This document shows, piece by piece, positions 16,302-23,555 of a DNA stretch of 31,933 nt; positions within the stretch are counted from its first letter, which is position 1; each line of letters begins with the position of its first letter. Location: assembly GCA_029067025.1 (NCBI GenBank), contig JAIEFH010000163.1, forward strand, positions 1 through 31,933, in the 5' to 3' direction. The notes beneath the pieces are model-generated. The model did no database searches and was not told the DNA's origin. It saw nothing but the letters and a program-made list of their open reading frames with translations. The DNA is from Oscillospiraceae bacterium (GTDB lineage: Bacteria; Bacillota; Clostridia; Oscillospirales; Oscillospiraceae). The position numbers and the translations under genes were made by a program.

Positions 16302-16994
16302 TTACCACCCAATCTCGTACGCGGTCTTTCGCGCGGCGTTGGTATAGACCTCGGCTATTCTGCCGCTGTTCATTTTGACCACCATATTTGCCATTTCCGC
16401 GATATTTACGTTATGCGTAACCATAACAATCGTAAAGCCGTATTCTCTGTGCAGCTTGCAAATATAGTCAAGGACTTGTCTGCCCGTCTGTTCATCAAGC
16501 GCACCCGTCGGCTCATCTAAAAATAGGACTTTCGGTTTTTTCGCAAGAGCGCGGGCTACGGATACCCTTTGCTGTTCGCCGCCCGAAAGTTCGCTGGGAT
16601 GCTTTTTTATTTTATCTTCAAGCCCAACGGCTTTTATAATTTCCCTGTACCCCTTGTTATCGGCAAGGTCAGCACCCATTCTTACATTTTTTTCAACAGT
16701 CATATTGGGGAGCAGATAGTACTGTTGAAAGATAAAAGCGATGTTGTCTTTCCGGAACTTTGTGATATCCGTGTCGGAAAGCTCCGTAATGTCAACCGTA
16801 TCATATTTGATACTGCCGCTATCGGGACGTTCAAGTCCCGATAAGCAATTCAAAAACGTAGATTTGCCCGATCCGGATGCACCCAAAATAACGGTAAAAT
16901 CTCCGTCCGTAATTTGTAAATCAATCCCTCTCAATACTTCATTTCTGCCAGTGCCGCTGCCGTAGGATTTTTTTATGCTTGATACTTTAATCAT
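16302..16994 (-). CDS. ABC transporter ATPase, LolD/MacB type
   Basis: 230-residue ATPase. Walker A is GASGSGKST near 36-44, the Q-loop FIFQQYYLLP, the signature LSGGEQQRVS, Walker B VLFLDEPTGALD and the H-loop MVTHN. The LSGGEQQRV signature marks the MacB/LolD/FtsE group that works with FtsX-like permeases. Its start overlaps the end of the TetR gene by 4 bases (ATGA), so the regulator, ATPase and permease form one minus-strand operon. Base composition is clearly AT-richer than the opp genes next door, a sign of transfer. Confidence 0.94.
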   Translation of the reverse strand: MIKVSSIKKSYGSGTGRNEVLRGIDLQITDGDFTVILGASGSGKSTFLNCLSGLERPDSGSIKYDTVDITELSDTDITKFRKDNIAFIFQQYYLLPNMTVEKNVRMGADLADNKGYREIIKAVGLEDKIKKHPSELSGGEQQRVSVARALAKKPKVLFLDEPTGALDEQTGRQVLDYICKLHREYGFTIVMVTHNVNIAEMANMVVKMNSGRIAEVYTNAARKTAYEIGW

Positions 16995-17569
16995 TGTCCG
17001 ATAGCTCCTTCTATTTCTTTTAATGTCCCTTTAAATACCTGTGTGATCATCTTGCTTATTTCATCAGCGGTAAACATACACATATTCGTTGCGCAAAGCA
17101 CCGCTATACCATGTGTATAAATCCACAAGTGACGGTATAATTGTTCTGCCATGCCCTTTGACAAATTGTATCCGTTTTGAACGGACAGCAAAATATCCTC
17201 ATAGCTGTTGTCAATAATGGGTAATACATTGGCAACCGAGGGCTTCTGTTCTTGCTGGAACATAAAGAGCAGTTGAAACAATTTCGGCTCTTTGATGGCA
17301 AACAAAATGTATTGTGTGCCTACCCCCTTAAAGGGCAATTCTTCTTCCAAGCCTCTTTTTATATATTCCGCATATATTGCTTTTGCCGCTTTTTTGATTT
17401 CTGTTTGCAATTCCTCCATATTTTGAAAAAGGCTGAATATCACTTTTGAGGAAGAATGGAGTTTTGCGCCAACCGCCCTTGCGGTAACGGCACTAAAACC
17501 CTCTTGCCGAGTTATATCCAAAGCCGCCTGTATGATTTGTTCCCTTGTGAATTTGAATTTTGGTGGCAT
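16991..17569 (-). CDS. TetR-family transcriptional regulator
   Basis: 192-residue repressor. The N-terminal helix-turn-helix is seen in FTREQIIQAALDITRQEGFSAVTARAVGAKLHSS; the rest is a helical ligand domain with several aromatic residues and Cys (LCATNMCMF). The start at 17569 is preceded by GGAGGAAATT; an in-frame ATG at 17581 would place the ribosome site inside the gene. It is the first gene of the operon with the ABC ATPase and permease, and a 28-base palindrome covers its transcription start, so it very likely represses itself and the transporter until an inducer, perhaps a toxic substrate, binds. Confidence 0.92.
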   Translation of the reverse strand: MPPKFKFTREQIIQAALDITRQEGFSAVTARAVGAKLHSSSKVIFSLFQNMEELQTEIKKAAKAIYAEYIKRGLEEELPFKGVGTQYILFAIKEPKLFQLLFMFQQEQKPSVANVLPIIDNSYEDILLSVQNGYNLSKGMAEQLYRHLWIYTHGIAVLCATNMCMFTADEISKMITQVFKGTLKEIEGAIGQ

Positions 17570-17585
17570 AATTTCCTCCATTTAA

Positions 17586-17613
17586 GAAACGTACGTTGTG
17601 CAACTTGCGTTTC
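17586..17613. promoter_or_regulatory. TetR operator palindrome
   Basis: A 28-base imperfect palindrome with 22 symmetric positions: outer arms GAAACG/CGTTTC and inner arms GTTG/CAAC. It begins 2 bases downstream of the -10 box and covers the predicted start site, just upstream of the TetR ribosome site. Size and place are typical for TetR operators. Confidence 0.75.
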
Positions 17614-17615
17614 CT

Positions 17616-17644
17616 ATTGTAAATCATTCTCCGCAAAAAGTCAA
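17616..17644 (-). promoter_or_regulatory. Promoter of the TetR-ABC operon
   Basis: On the minus strand TTGACT, 17 bases, TACAAT: 5 of 6 matches in both boxes. The start is expected near 17609, inside the palindrome. Confidence 0.85.
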
Positions 17645-17811
17645 TAGGCTTCTTGGCAACGAAACATTTTGATGCGGCCGGACTGAAAATTATGCTCTTC
17701 TGCTTGATAATTGGGCAGATATTTTCCACCCCATTTTTCGCTGTGCCCGCAGTGACCGCCGCGCCGGGCGGCATCCCGAGGCTGGCCCTGCAGAAGCTCC
17801 GCCCCATCTGA
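17623..17811 (+). pseudogene. Possible membrane-protein gene remnant
   Basis: An open frame without a start or ribosome site contains a hydrophobic segment (KIMLFCLIIGQIFSTPFFAV) and ends GIPRLALQKLRPI, followed at once by a hairpin. It looks like the 3' end of a deleted membrane protein gene cut by the arrival of the TetR-ABC island, whose promoter overlaps it. I cannot name the family; chance is possible. Confidence 0.3.
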
Positions 17812-17812
17812 A

Positions 17813-17846
17813 AGGCCGTGCCGGAGGAGTCCCTTCGGCACGGCCT
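17813..17846. terminator. Bidirectional hairpin terminator
   Basis: AGGCCGTGCCG pairs with CGGCACGGCCT over a 12-base loop. T-rich sequence follows on the plus strand (GGATTCTTTCTTTT) and a short TTT on the minus strand. It can serve the DUF1349 gene that ends at 17917. Confidence 0.7.
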
Positions 17847-17916
17847 GGATTCTTTCTTTTGTACTTTTTGAAACAGACAGACTCGAAGAGCCCGCCCTCA
17901 AACATGTATTGTTGCT

Positions 17917-18528
17917 TTATTCTTCATCAGGAGCCTGCCCATCATGAGCCAGCCATTTGCACTCGGTGAGTTCCATGTGGTCAAAAACGGCCGTGAAGGA
18001 CGAGTCCTCCGGGCTGCAGGCGTAAACGCCAAACGCGATCCTGCCCGCTCCCTCCCACATATGACACACCCGCATCTGCGAGAAATGCTCGCCATCCCGG
18101 GAGCACTCGATGCAGTAATCATCCTCCCGGCGGCTGAAGCGATACCACATGGTTTTCACCTGCGCCGGGATGGCGGTGGTAGCCCAGTCGGAATAGCCAT
18201 GGTTGGTCACCACGCTGCCCAGGTGCTGGAACTCCTCGTTCTCATACTCCACAGACCCCTTGAGCCAGTTCTCGCTGTCCAGGTACATCACAATGCCGCA
18301 CTGGTCGAAACGGTGGTGCGCGCCAGTGAAATCAGTTCTCACCACGAAAGAGAAAAACTTTTCATCCGTCTCCATTTGGAGGACAGGGGCGTTGTCGTTG
18401 CGGAAATGGTAATAGGTCCGCTGCCAGAGGTCGGTCCCCGGCATGGTGGTGATCTCAATTTTTCCATCCTGGATGGTATACTGCTTGGGCTCCCTGGTCC
18501 ATTTCAAGTTGTTGATGTCAACATTCAT
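17917..18528 (-). CDS. DUF1349 protein, concanavalin-like fold
   Basis: 203-residue soluble protein of the DUF1349 group (beta-sandwich, lectin/glucanase-like). Recognised parts are TDLWQRTYYHFRNDNAPV near the N-terminus, DQCGIVMYLDSENWLKGSVEYENE in the middle, DWATT, and the late RIAFGVYACSPEDSSFTAVFDH. No signal peptide. The start at 18528 follows GGAGG by 8 bases; an ATG at 18555 is in frame but lacks a site. Members are thought to bind carbohydrate, but no function is proved. It stands alone between a terminator and the HxlR gene, 82 bases downstream of that gene, and could be co-transcribed with it. Confidence 0.85.
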   Translation of the reverse strand: MNVDINNLKWTREPKQYTIQDGKIEITTMPGTDLWQRTYYHFRNDNAPVLQMETDEKFFSFVVRTDFTGAHHRFDQCGIVMYLDSENWLKGSVEYENEEFQHLGSVVTNHGYSDWATTAIPAQVKTMWYRFSRREDDYCIECSRDGEHFSQMRVCHMWEGAGRIAFGVYACSPEDSSFTAVFDHMELTECKWLAHDGQAPDEE

Positions 18529-18610
18529 ATTGATTGCCTCCATGATTTCCACCAAAAGTTTTCTTTCCCTGCGCCAATTTCAACATGATATTTGGCAATG
18601 CCCAAATCCA

Positions 18611-18946
18611 TTATGAAATCCGATTGTTGTCTCCCCACTCGCACAGAGCGTCCAAAATGGGAATCAATGATTTGCCCCGCTCCGTCAGGCTGTACTCCAC
18701 CTTGGGCGGGATCTGGGGGTACTCCTCCCGGTGGACTAACTGATCCGCTTCCAGTTCCTTCAGCATGACGCTGAGCGTTTTGTAGGAAATGCCCCCGATA
18801 TATTTTTTCATCTCATTGAACCGCACCACACCGAACTCCATCAGGGTATAGAGAATGGTCATTTTATATTTCCCATTGATGAGGGAGAGGGTATAGCTGA
18901 AACCCGTTTCGCTGAGACACTCCGAGGCAATGCATCGTTCGCTCAT
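18611..18946 (-). CDS. HxlR-family transcriptional regulator, possibly redox-sensing
   Basis: 111-residue winged-helix protein. The core reads LSLINGKYKMTILYTL, FNEMKKYIGGISYKTLSVMLKELEADQLVHREEYPQIPPKVEYSLTERG, the standard HxlR signature. Cys5 and Cys10 lie ahead of the first helix, as in the quinone/disulfide sensors YodB and HypR, where the N-terminal Cys is the switch. The start at 18946 has AAAGGAAAG upstream; in-frame upstream codons read into the promoter. It is divergent from an NAD(P)H-dependent oxidoreductase, the usual target of such sensors. Confidence 0.9.
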   Translation of the reverse strand: MSERCIASECLSETGFSYTLSLINGKYKMTILYTLMEFGVVRFNEMKKYIGGISYKTLSVMLKELEADQLVHREEYPQIPPKVEYSLTERGKSLIPILDALCEWGDNNRIS

Positions 18947-18965
18947 GTTACGCTTTCCTTTCGGT

Positions 18966-18992
18966 AAGTATCGCACTTTCATGTGCGTACTT
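18966..18992. promoter_or_regulatory. HxlR operator candidate
   Basis: An inverted repeat: AAGTA-T-CGCAC, 6 bases, GTGCG-TACTT, perfect apart from one extra T. It lies in the divergent region 19 bases upstream of the HxlR start and touches the candidate -35 box of the reductase gene, so the regulator could control both directions. Confidence 0.6.
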
Positions 18993-19018
18993 GTCATCTT
19001 GTTGATTCATGCTAATAT
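18991..19018 (+). promoter_or_regulatory. Candidate promoter of the oxidoreductase gene
   Basis: TTGTCA and TAATAT with 16 bases between (or TATGAT at 19 bases) about 62 bases upstream of the gene. The -35 box overlaps the operator. Confidence 0.4.
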
Positions 19019-19079
19019 GATAATACGAGCCGCAGCCAAAGTCAAGGCGGCTGAAAAACGAAACAGGGAGCGTATATTT

Positions 19080-19625
19080 ATGAGTAAGAAAATCGTAGTC
19101 ATCACCGGAAGCCCCCGCAAAGACGGCAACAGTTTTGCCATGACGGACGCATTCATCCAGGCGGCGGAGGAGAAAGGCCACACCGTCACCCGCTTTGACG
19201 CGGCGATGAAGAAGGTGGGCGGCTGCCATGCCTGTGAGACCTGCTACAAAACTGGGAAAGCCTGCTCCTTTGACGATGATTTCAACACCATCGCCCCCGC
19301 CATTCTGGAGGCGGACGCCGTGGTGTTCACCATGCCGGTGTACTGGTACTCCATCCCGGCGCAGATCAAGGGCGTCATCGACCGGCTGTTCTCCTTTGTG
19401 GTGGGCGGTAAGGACATCGCGGGCAAGGAGTGTGCGGTAATCGCCTGCTGTGAGGAGGAGGATCTGTCCGTCATGGACGGCGTGCGCGTTCCCCTGGAGC
19501 GCTCCGCCGCGCTGATGAAGTGGAAAATGGTGGGCGAGGTGCTGGTTCCCGGCGTCCTGAATGTGGGCGACATCGAAAAGACGGACGGCTGCGCCCAGGC
19601 GACGGCGCTGGCAGACAAATTTTGA
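19080..19625 (+). CDS. NAD(P)H-dependent flavin oxidoreductase, flavodoxin fold
   Basis: 181-residue protein of the NADPH-dependent FMN reductase / iron-sulfur flavoprotein-like group. GSPRKDGNS at 10-18 binds the FMN phosphate; CHACETCYKTGKAC at about 44-57 is Cys-rich; MPVYWYSIPAQIKGVIDRLFSF is the typical flavin-side loop and helix. The Cys spacing is short of a clear 4Fe-4S site but close to that of iron-sulfur flavoproteins. GGGAG lies 8 bases upstream of the start. As the divergent partner of an HxlR regulator it probably reduces quinones, nitro or azo compounds during redox stress; substrate inferred. Confidence 0.9.
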   Translation: MSKKIVVITGSPRKDGNSFAMTDAFIQAAEEKGHTVTRFDAAMKKVGGCHACETCYKTGKACSFDDDFNTIAPAILEADAVVFTMPVYWYSIPAQIKGVIDRLFSFVVGGKDIAGKECAVIACCEEEDLSVMDGVRVPLERSAALMKWKMVGEVLVPGVLNVGDIEKTDGCAQATALADKF

Positions 19626-19762
19626 GCAGAGCGCGATATGACCAAAATTGATCCGGCGGCCAGGGCAGCGACGTGGCTGCGCTGGACGAAGGGGACGGCA
19701 ATCTGCTCCGGGATCAGAACGATGCGCAGGTAATGCCCGCCCTTTTTATCTGCCTTGTTCAT
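19626..19762 (-). pseudogene. 5' gene fragment with an excellent ribosome site
   Basis: On the minus strand GGAGGAGAT precedes ATG 19762, and the frame reads MNKADKKGGHYLRIVLIPEQ... for about 45 codons before it runs into the antisense of the reductase 3' end. The frame stays open to 19244 only as a shadow of that gene. The strong ribosome site and lysine-rich opening look like a true gene start whose body was deleted. Family not recognised. Confidence 0.4.
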
Positions 19763-19782
19763 ATCTCCTCCTTCCACATAAT

Positions 19783-19824
19783 AAAAAATGGGGCATCCGA
19801 TCTCACTGTGTGAATCGGATGCCC
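19783..19824 (-). terminator. Minus-strand intrinsic terminator
   Basis: GGGCATCCGAT and its complement form an 11-bp stem; six T follow within CATTTTTTAT on the minus strand. No intact minus-strand gene lies upstream; only a 65-codon frame from 19956 that lacks a ribosome site, perhaps another remnant. Confidence 0.75.
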
Positions 19825-19970
19825 TGCCGCGTTTGTGGAAACCCCCAGATGATCGGCAGCGGCTCCGGCGAGAAAATTGTGCCCCACCTCGCGGCGGGCC
19901 TCTATGATGGCGCGCAGGTTCGGCTTACCGTCCAAATTGCCGTTGTACTTTTTCATCTTCAGTGGTACAC

Positions 19971-19976
19971 TATAAT
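19971..19976 (+). promoter_or_regulatory. -10 box upstream of the zinc-ribbon gene
   Basis: A perfect TATAAT lies 35 bases upstream of the gene; no convincing -35 hexamer is seen at 16-18 bases. Confidence 0.5.
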
Positions 19977-20010
19977 CAAAACGGGCAAACAAATGATAGG
20001 AGGACAGAAT

Positions 20011-20235
20011 ATGGATCACTTTGATGAGATCGACTTGCAGGACTGCCCCTGCTGCGGCAACGTAGGGAGCATTGAGGAGGAGGGCGGCTGGTGTCTGTAT
20101 GTCCAGTGCGGGTACTGCGGCGCCCACACGGCGGAACTCTCTTACAAAAACGAGGCCGAGCGCCAGGATGCCGCCCGGAAGGCGGCGGTAAACTGGAACC
20201 TCAGGAAGGTTATCTACCCTGGGCCCGGGGAGTGA
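20011..20235 (+). CDS. Small Lar-like zinc-ribbon protein
   Basis: 74-residue acidic protein with CPCC at 12-15 and CGYC at 33-36, so two CxxC knuckles make a zinc ribbon, followed by YKNEAERQDAARKAAVNWNLR, the helix ending in a WN motif seen in Lar-family restriction-alleviation proteins of phages and mobile elements. The ribosome site ATAGGAGGACAG is excellent. It stands alone between its own -10 box and a terminator. Lar proteins modulate type I restriction in the best known cases, but most clostridial members are untested. The zinc-ribbon call is firm, the Lar-like role tentative. Confidence 0.75.
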   Translation: MDHFDEIDLQDCPCCGNVGSIEEEGGWCLYVQCGYCGAHTAELSYKNEAERQDAARKAAVNWNLRKVIYPGPGE

Positions 20236-20350
20236 CAAACGGACGAAAGAGCGGAGAAAGTTTTGTTGCCCTGATTCCAAAAAACCTTATCAGCCTATCG
20301 TGGATGAACCGTCTCTACCCCGGCGCCTGCAACGCTCATCTCGGCACGGG

Positions 20351-20393
20351 ACACCGCCTTTCACATGGCATTCGTGATTGGCGGTGTTTTTTT
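20351..20393 (+). terminator. Hairpin terminator
   Basis: ACACCGCC pairs with GGCGGTGT, with an inner TCAC/GTGA pairing, and seven T follow. It ends the zinc-ribbon transcript and insulates the two-component operon downstream. Confidence 0.8.
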
Positions 20394-20450
20394 CGTGCTC
20401 CTCTGATGGCGATGTGGAATTAATATTCTTCCCAGAAACTTATTCCGCCC

Positions 20451-20484
20451 ACTTCACACAATCTCCACAATTGCGTGCTATACT
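20451..20484 (+). promoter_or_regulatory. Promoter with CTCCACA box ahead of the two-component genes
   Basis: TATACT at 20479-20484 is a good -10, but the position expected for -35 reads ACACAA, far from consensus. Instead CTTCACACAA and CTCCACAA stand in near-repeat just upstream; CTCCACA begins 16 bases before the -10. The same box at the same distance recurs at 22637-22658 ahead of the ABC genes. This suggests activator-dependent promoters bound by the response regulator encoded next. Confidence 0.55.
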
Positions 20485-20506
20485 TGCCCCAAGGAGGCGG
20501 TGTGCA

Positions 20507-21178
20507 ATGCTTCGCATTTTGATCGCGGAGGACGACCCGGATATCCAGGAGCTGCTGCAGGCCTATCTGTCGGAGGAAGGCTACGATACCATTCCGGCCA
20601 TGGACGGCGAGCAGGCCCTGGAGCGGTTCCATGGGGGCCGGATCGACCTGGTGCTGCTGGATTTAATGATGCCCAGGCTGGACGGTTACGGCGTGTGCCG
20701 GGCCATCCGGGCGGAATCCGACGTGCCAATTATCATGCTCACCGCCCTGGACAGCGAGGCCCATCAGCTCAAAGGCTTCGACCTGCGTATTGACGACTAC
20801 GTCACCAAACCCTTTTCCATGCCCGTCCTGCTGCGCAAGGTGGAGGCGGTGCTGCGCCGGACTACAGGCCAGAGCGGCGGCCGTCAGATCGTTTACCGGG
20901 ATCTGCTCCTGGATTTGGACGGTTACACGGCTTACGTAGGCGGGGCAAAAATAGAGCTCACCCGCCGGGAGTTTGAGCTGCTCAAAAGCCTGCTCCAAAA
21001 CCAAGGCCGGGTGCTGTCCCGGCAGACGCTGCTCAACCGGGTGTGGAGCTACGACTTCTACGGCGACGAGCGCATCGTGGACACCCATGTGAAAAACCTG
21101 CGCAAGAAGCTGGGCGGAGACTACATCGAAACCATACGAGGGGTGGGATACCGCATTGACCGCGAACATAAAGCATAG
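20507..21178 (+). CDS. OmpR-family response regulator
   Basis: 223-residue two-domain regulator. The receiver domain has the acidic pair EDD at 8-10, the phospho-acceptor Asp52 in LVLLDLMMP, Thr in IIMLTALD and Lys in YVTKPFS. The winged-helix C-terminus reads LTRREFELLKSLLQNQGRVLSRQTLLNRVW and ends DTHVKNLRKKLGGDYIETIRGVGYRI. AAGGAGG lies upstream of the start. It overlaps the kinase gene by 23 bases. By place it should control its own promoter and the ABC genes after the kinase. Confidence 0.96.
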   Translation: MLRILIAEDDPDIQELLQAYLSEEGYDTIPAMDGEQALERFHGGRIDLVLLDLMMPRLDGYGVCRAIRAESDVPIIMLTALDSEAHQLKGFDLRIDDYVTKPFSMPVLLRKVEAVLRRTTGQSGGRQIVYRDLLLDLDGYTAYVGGAKIELTRREFELLKSLLQNQGRVLSRQTLLNRVWSYDFYGDERIVDTHVKNLRKKLGGDYIETIRGVGYRIDREHKA

Positions 21179-22631
21179 CCTGACGGCGAAAATATTCCTG
21201 ACCACCTTTGTGCTGCTGTTTTCCGTGTGCGCCCTAACCTATGGCTTTATCGCCTGGGTGATGCCGCTGACCTACACGGCGGACCGGCAGCAGGCCCTGT
21301 CCCTTCGGATGGAGGAGCTGGCCCAAAAGCTGGAGGAGAGCTCTTTGGAGGACTGCGGCCCTTTGCTGGCCGCCTTCGCCACGGAAAACGATGCCCAGGT
21401 GAGTATACTTGACCCTTCCGGGAACTGCGTCAAAGGCAGCGAACCGGCGGGATTGGGCGAGGTTGGCGAGTGGGACGGTCTGAGTATCCAGAGCGGGGAC
21501 GACGTGGAAATCGCCCTGTCCATCGCTGGGGCCGGCGATACCAGCGTAACCCAGGCCATCGGCCGGGGCTTCTTTTTCCCCGGCCTGCCCGGTGAATACG
21601 CGCTTCTCGTGGTGGGCAGCACCCGGGCCGCGAACCAGGCGGCGGAGGCCCTGGTACGGGTCTGGCCCTGGCTGGCGGCGGCAATCCTGCTGGTGTCCGT
21701 CCTCGCCGCATTGTTTTATGCCCGGTTCATCACCCGGCCCATCGTGGACATCAGCGCCATCTCCCAAAAACTGTCCGGGCTTGATTTCAGCTGGCGCTGC
21801 CGGGAGAACCGCTCCGACGAGATCGGCACCCTGGCCCGGAACTTGAACCAGCTCACTGACCGCCTGTCCGCCACCATGGCGGAGCTGCAAACGGCCAACA
21901 CCGCCCTCCAGGCCGACATTGACCGGGAGCGGGAGCTGGACCAGGCCCGGCTGGACTTCTTTTCTGCGGCCTCCCATGAGCTGAAAACCCCCATCACCAT
22001 CCTCAAGGGGCAGTTGGGCGGAATGCTGGACGGGGTGGGGCGGTACGCTGACCGGGACCGCTGGCTGGCCCGCAGCCTGGACGTGGCGGGCCGGATGGAG
22101 CGTTTAGTCCGGGAGCTGCTCACCGTCTCCCGGCTGGACCGGGAGGAGCCGCTGACCACAGCGAGGGTGGATCTGTCCGCCCTTGTTCAAGAATGTGTCC
22201 GGGAGTATGACGAATTCTTTGCGCAAAAGTCCCAGCACTGCACACTGGCCTTAGACATCAAAACATGGCTGGAGGGTGATCCGTCCCTGCTGAAAAAGGC
22301 GGTCTGTTCCCTGCTGTCCAACGCGGCGCTCTACTCGCCGGAGGGAGCGGCAGTGCACATTGCCGTTTCTCAGGGTGAAGATACCGCAGTGCTCTCTATA
22401 GAGAATGAGGGCGTGTATCTCGACCCGAGCACCATCCCCCGGCTGTTTGAGGCGTTTTACCGCCCCGACCCCTCCCGAAACCGGCAGACCGGGGGGAGCG
22501 GCCTGGGGCTGTACTTGGTTAAGACCATCGCCCAGCGCCATGGCGGGGACTGCGCTATCCGGAACACGGAGCGGGGAGTGGAAGCCAGGCTGACCCTGCC
22601 CATCTCCACACAAACCACACACAACCCATAA
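21156..22631 (+). CDS. Membrane sensor histidine kinase
   Basis: 491-residue kinase. Membrane segments at about 14-36 and 168-192 flank an external sensor of some 130 residues, acidic and without a recognised ligand fold. A HAMP domain, a coiled-coil linker (TANTALQADIDRERELDQAR), the dimerisation box SHELKTPI with His274, and the ATP domain follow (N box SLLSNAALYSPEG, FEAFYRPDPSRN, GGSGLGLYLVKTI). The start is a TTG at 21156 with GAGGGGTGGG upstream, inside the regulator gene; no ATG exists before the first membrane segment. The long external domain suggests direct sensing of an extracellular molecule. Confidence 0.93.
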   Translation: MTANIKHSLTAKIFLTTFVLLFSVCALTYGFIAWVMPLTYTADRQQALSLRMEELAQKLEESSLEDCGPLLAAFATENDAQVSILDPSGNCVKGSEPAGLGEVGEWDGLSIQSGDDVEIALSIAGAGDTSVTQAIGRGFFFPGLPGEYALLVVGSTRAANQAAEALVRVWPWLAAAILLVSVLAALFYARFITRPIVDISAISQKLSGLDFSWRCRENRSDEIGTLARNLNQLTDRLSATMAELQTANTALQADIDRERELDQARLDFFSAASHELKTPITILKGQLGGMLDGVGRYADRDRWLARSLDVAGRMERLVRELLTVSRLDREEPLTTARVDLSALVQECVREYDEFFAQKSQHCTLALDIKTWLEGDPSLLKKAVCSLLSNAALYSPEGAAVHIAVSQGEDTAVLSIENEGVYLDPSTIPRLFEAFYRPDPSRNRQTGGSGLGLYLVKTIAQRHGGDCAIRNTERGVEARLTLPISTQTTHNP

Positions 22632-22658
22632 ATAAACTCCACATTTCTCTGCTATGCT
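22604..22658 (+). promoter_or_regulatory. Second CTCCACA promoter, ahead of the ABC-peptidase genes
   Basis: The end of the kinase gene and the 63-base gap contain CTCCACA at 22604 and 22637, with CACACACAACCC between. TATGCT at 22653 starts 16 bases after the second CTCCACA, exactly as at the operon promoter (CTCCACA, 9 bases, TAT(A/G)CTTG). The expected -35 reads AAATAA, so the promoter would need an activator. Confidence 0.55.
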
Positions 22659-22694
22659 TGTCCCGACTCCAAACAGAAAGGACGAGCCTAGTTG

Positions 22695-23555
22695 ATGAAC
22701 ATCCAAATATCCCATCTCACCATGACCTACCCCACGGGCAAAACCGCCCTGCGGGATGTGGGCCTGGAACTGAAAAGTCCCGCCCTCATCGGCCTTTTGG
22801 GGCCCAACGGGGCGGGTAAATCCACACTGATGAAGCTCCTGACGGCAAGCCTGCTGCCCACGGCGGGAACCATCGCCGTGGACGGCCAGCCCCTGGACAA
22901 GCAGGAGCGGCGGCTGAAGGCCAGCCTGGGCTATCTGCCCCAGTCCTTCGGGCTGTATGACGAGCTGACGGTGTGGCAGTTTCTGGACTATATGGCGGCG
23001 CTGAAGGGGATCCGTGACAGCAAACCCACCATCGAAGCCGCCATTTGCGCCACCAATCTGGAGGAAAAACGCAAGTCCCCCATCCGCGCCCTGTCCGGCG
23101 GACAGCGCCAGCGGGTGGGCATCGCCCAGGCCCTGCTGGGGGACCCGGAGCTGCTGATTTTGGACGAGCCCACCGTGGGCCTGGACCCAGAGGAGCGCAT
23201 TGCCTTCCGCAACCTGTTCTCCCGGATGGCCCAGGAACGGCTGGTGCTGCTGTCCACCCACATCATTGAGGATGTGCAGTCGGTGTGCAATCAGCTCATT
23301 GTCATTCACCAGGGGAGCGTCCGCTTCATCGGAACGCCCTCCCAGCTCATCGCCATGGCGGAGGGGCACGTGGGGGTGTTCGACGAGACAGACCAGGCCC
23401 AGGAGGCTGGGCTGCACATCACCAGCCGGGTGAACACCGCCCGGGGCGTGGCCTGCCGCGCCGTGGCGGAAGCCCTGCCCGCCTTTGTGACCCGGACGGA
23501 ACCCACCCTGGAGGACGCCTACCTCTACCTGATCTCCAAGGAGGGGGCACAATGA
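22695..23555 (+). CDS. ABC-2 type transporter ATPase
   Basis: 286-residue ATPase. Walker A GPNGAGKST lies at 36-44, the Q-loop YLPQSFGLY at 80-88, signature LSGGQ at 133-137, Walker B LLILDEPTVGLDPEE at 153-167 and the H-loop STHIIED. A C-terminal tail of about 80 residues follows. The type fits ATPases that serve ABC-2 permeases in drug or bacteriocin export. ATG 22695 is preferred over TTG 22692. It overlaps the fusion gene start by 4 bases (ATGA), so it clearly drives the two membrane partners downstream. Confidence 0.94.
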   Translation: MNIQISHLTMTYPTGKTALRDVGLELKSPALIGLLGPNGAGKSTLMKLLTASLLPTAGTIAVDGQPLDKQERRLKASLGYLPQSFGLYDELTVWQFLDYMAALKGIRDSKPTIEAAICATNLEEKRKSPIRALSGGQRQRVGIAQALLGDPELLILDEPTVGLDPEERIAFRNLFSRMAQERLVLLSTHIIEDVQSVCNQLIVIHQGSVRFIGTPSQLIAMAEGHVGVFDETDQAQEAGLHITSRVNTARGVACRAVAEALPAFVTRTEPTLEDAYLYLISKEGAQ

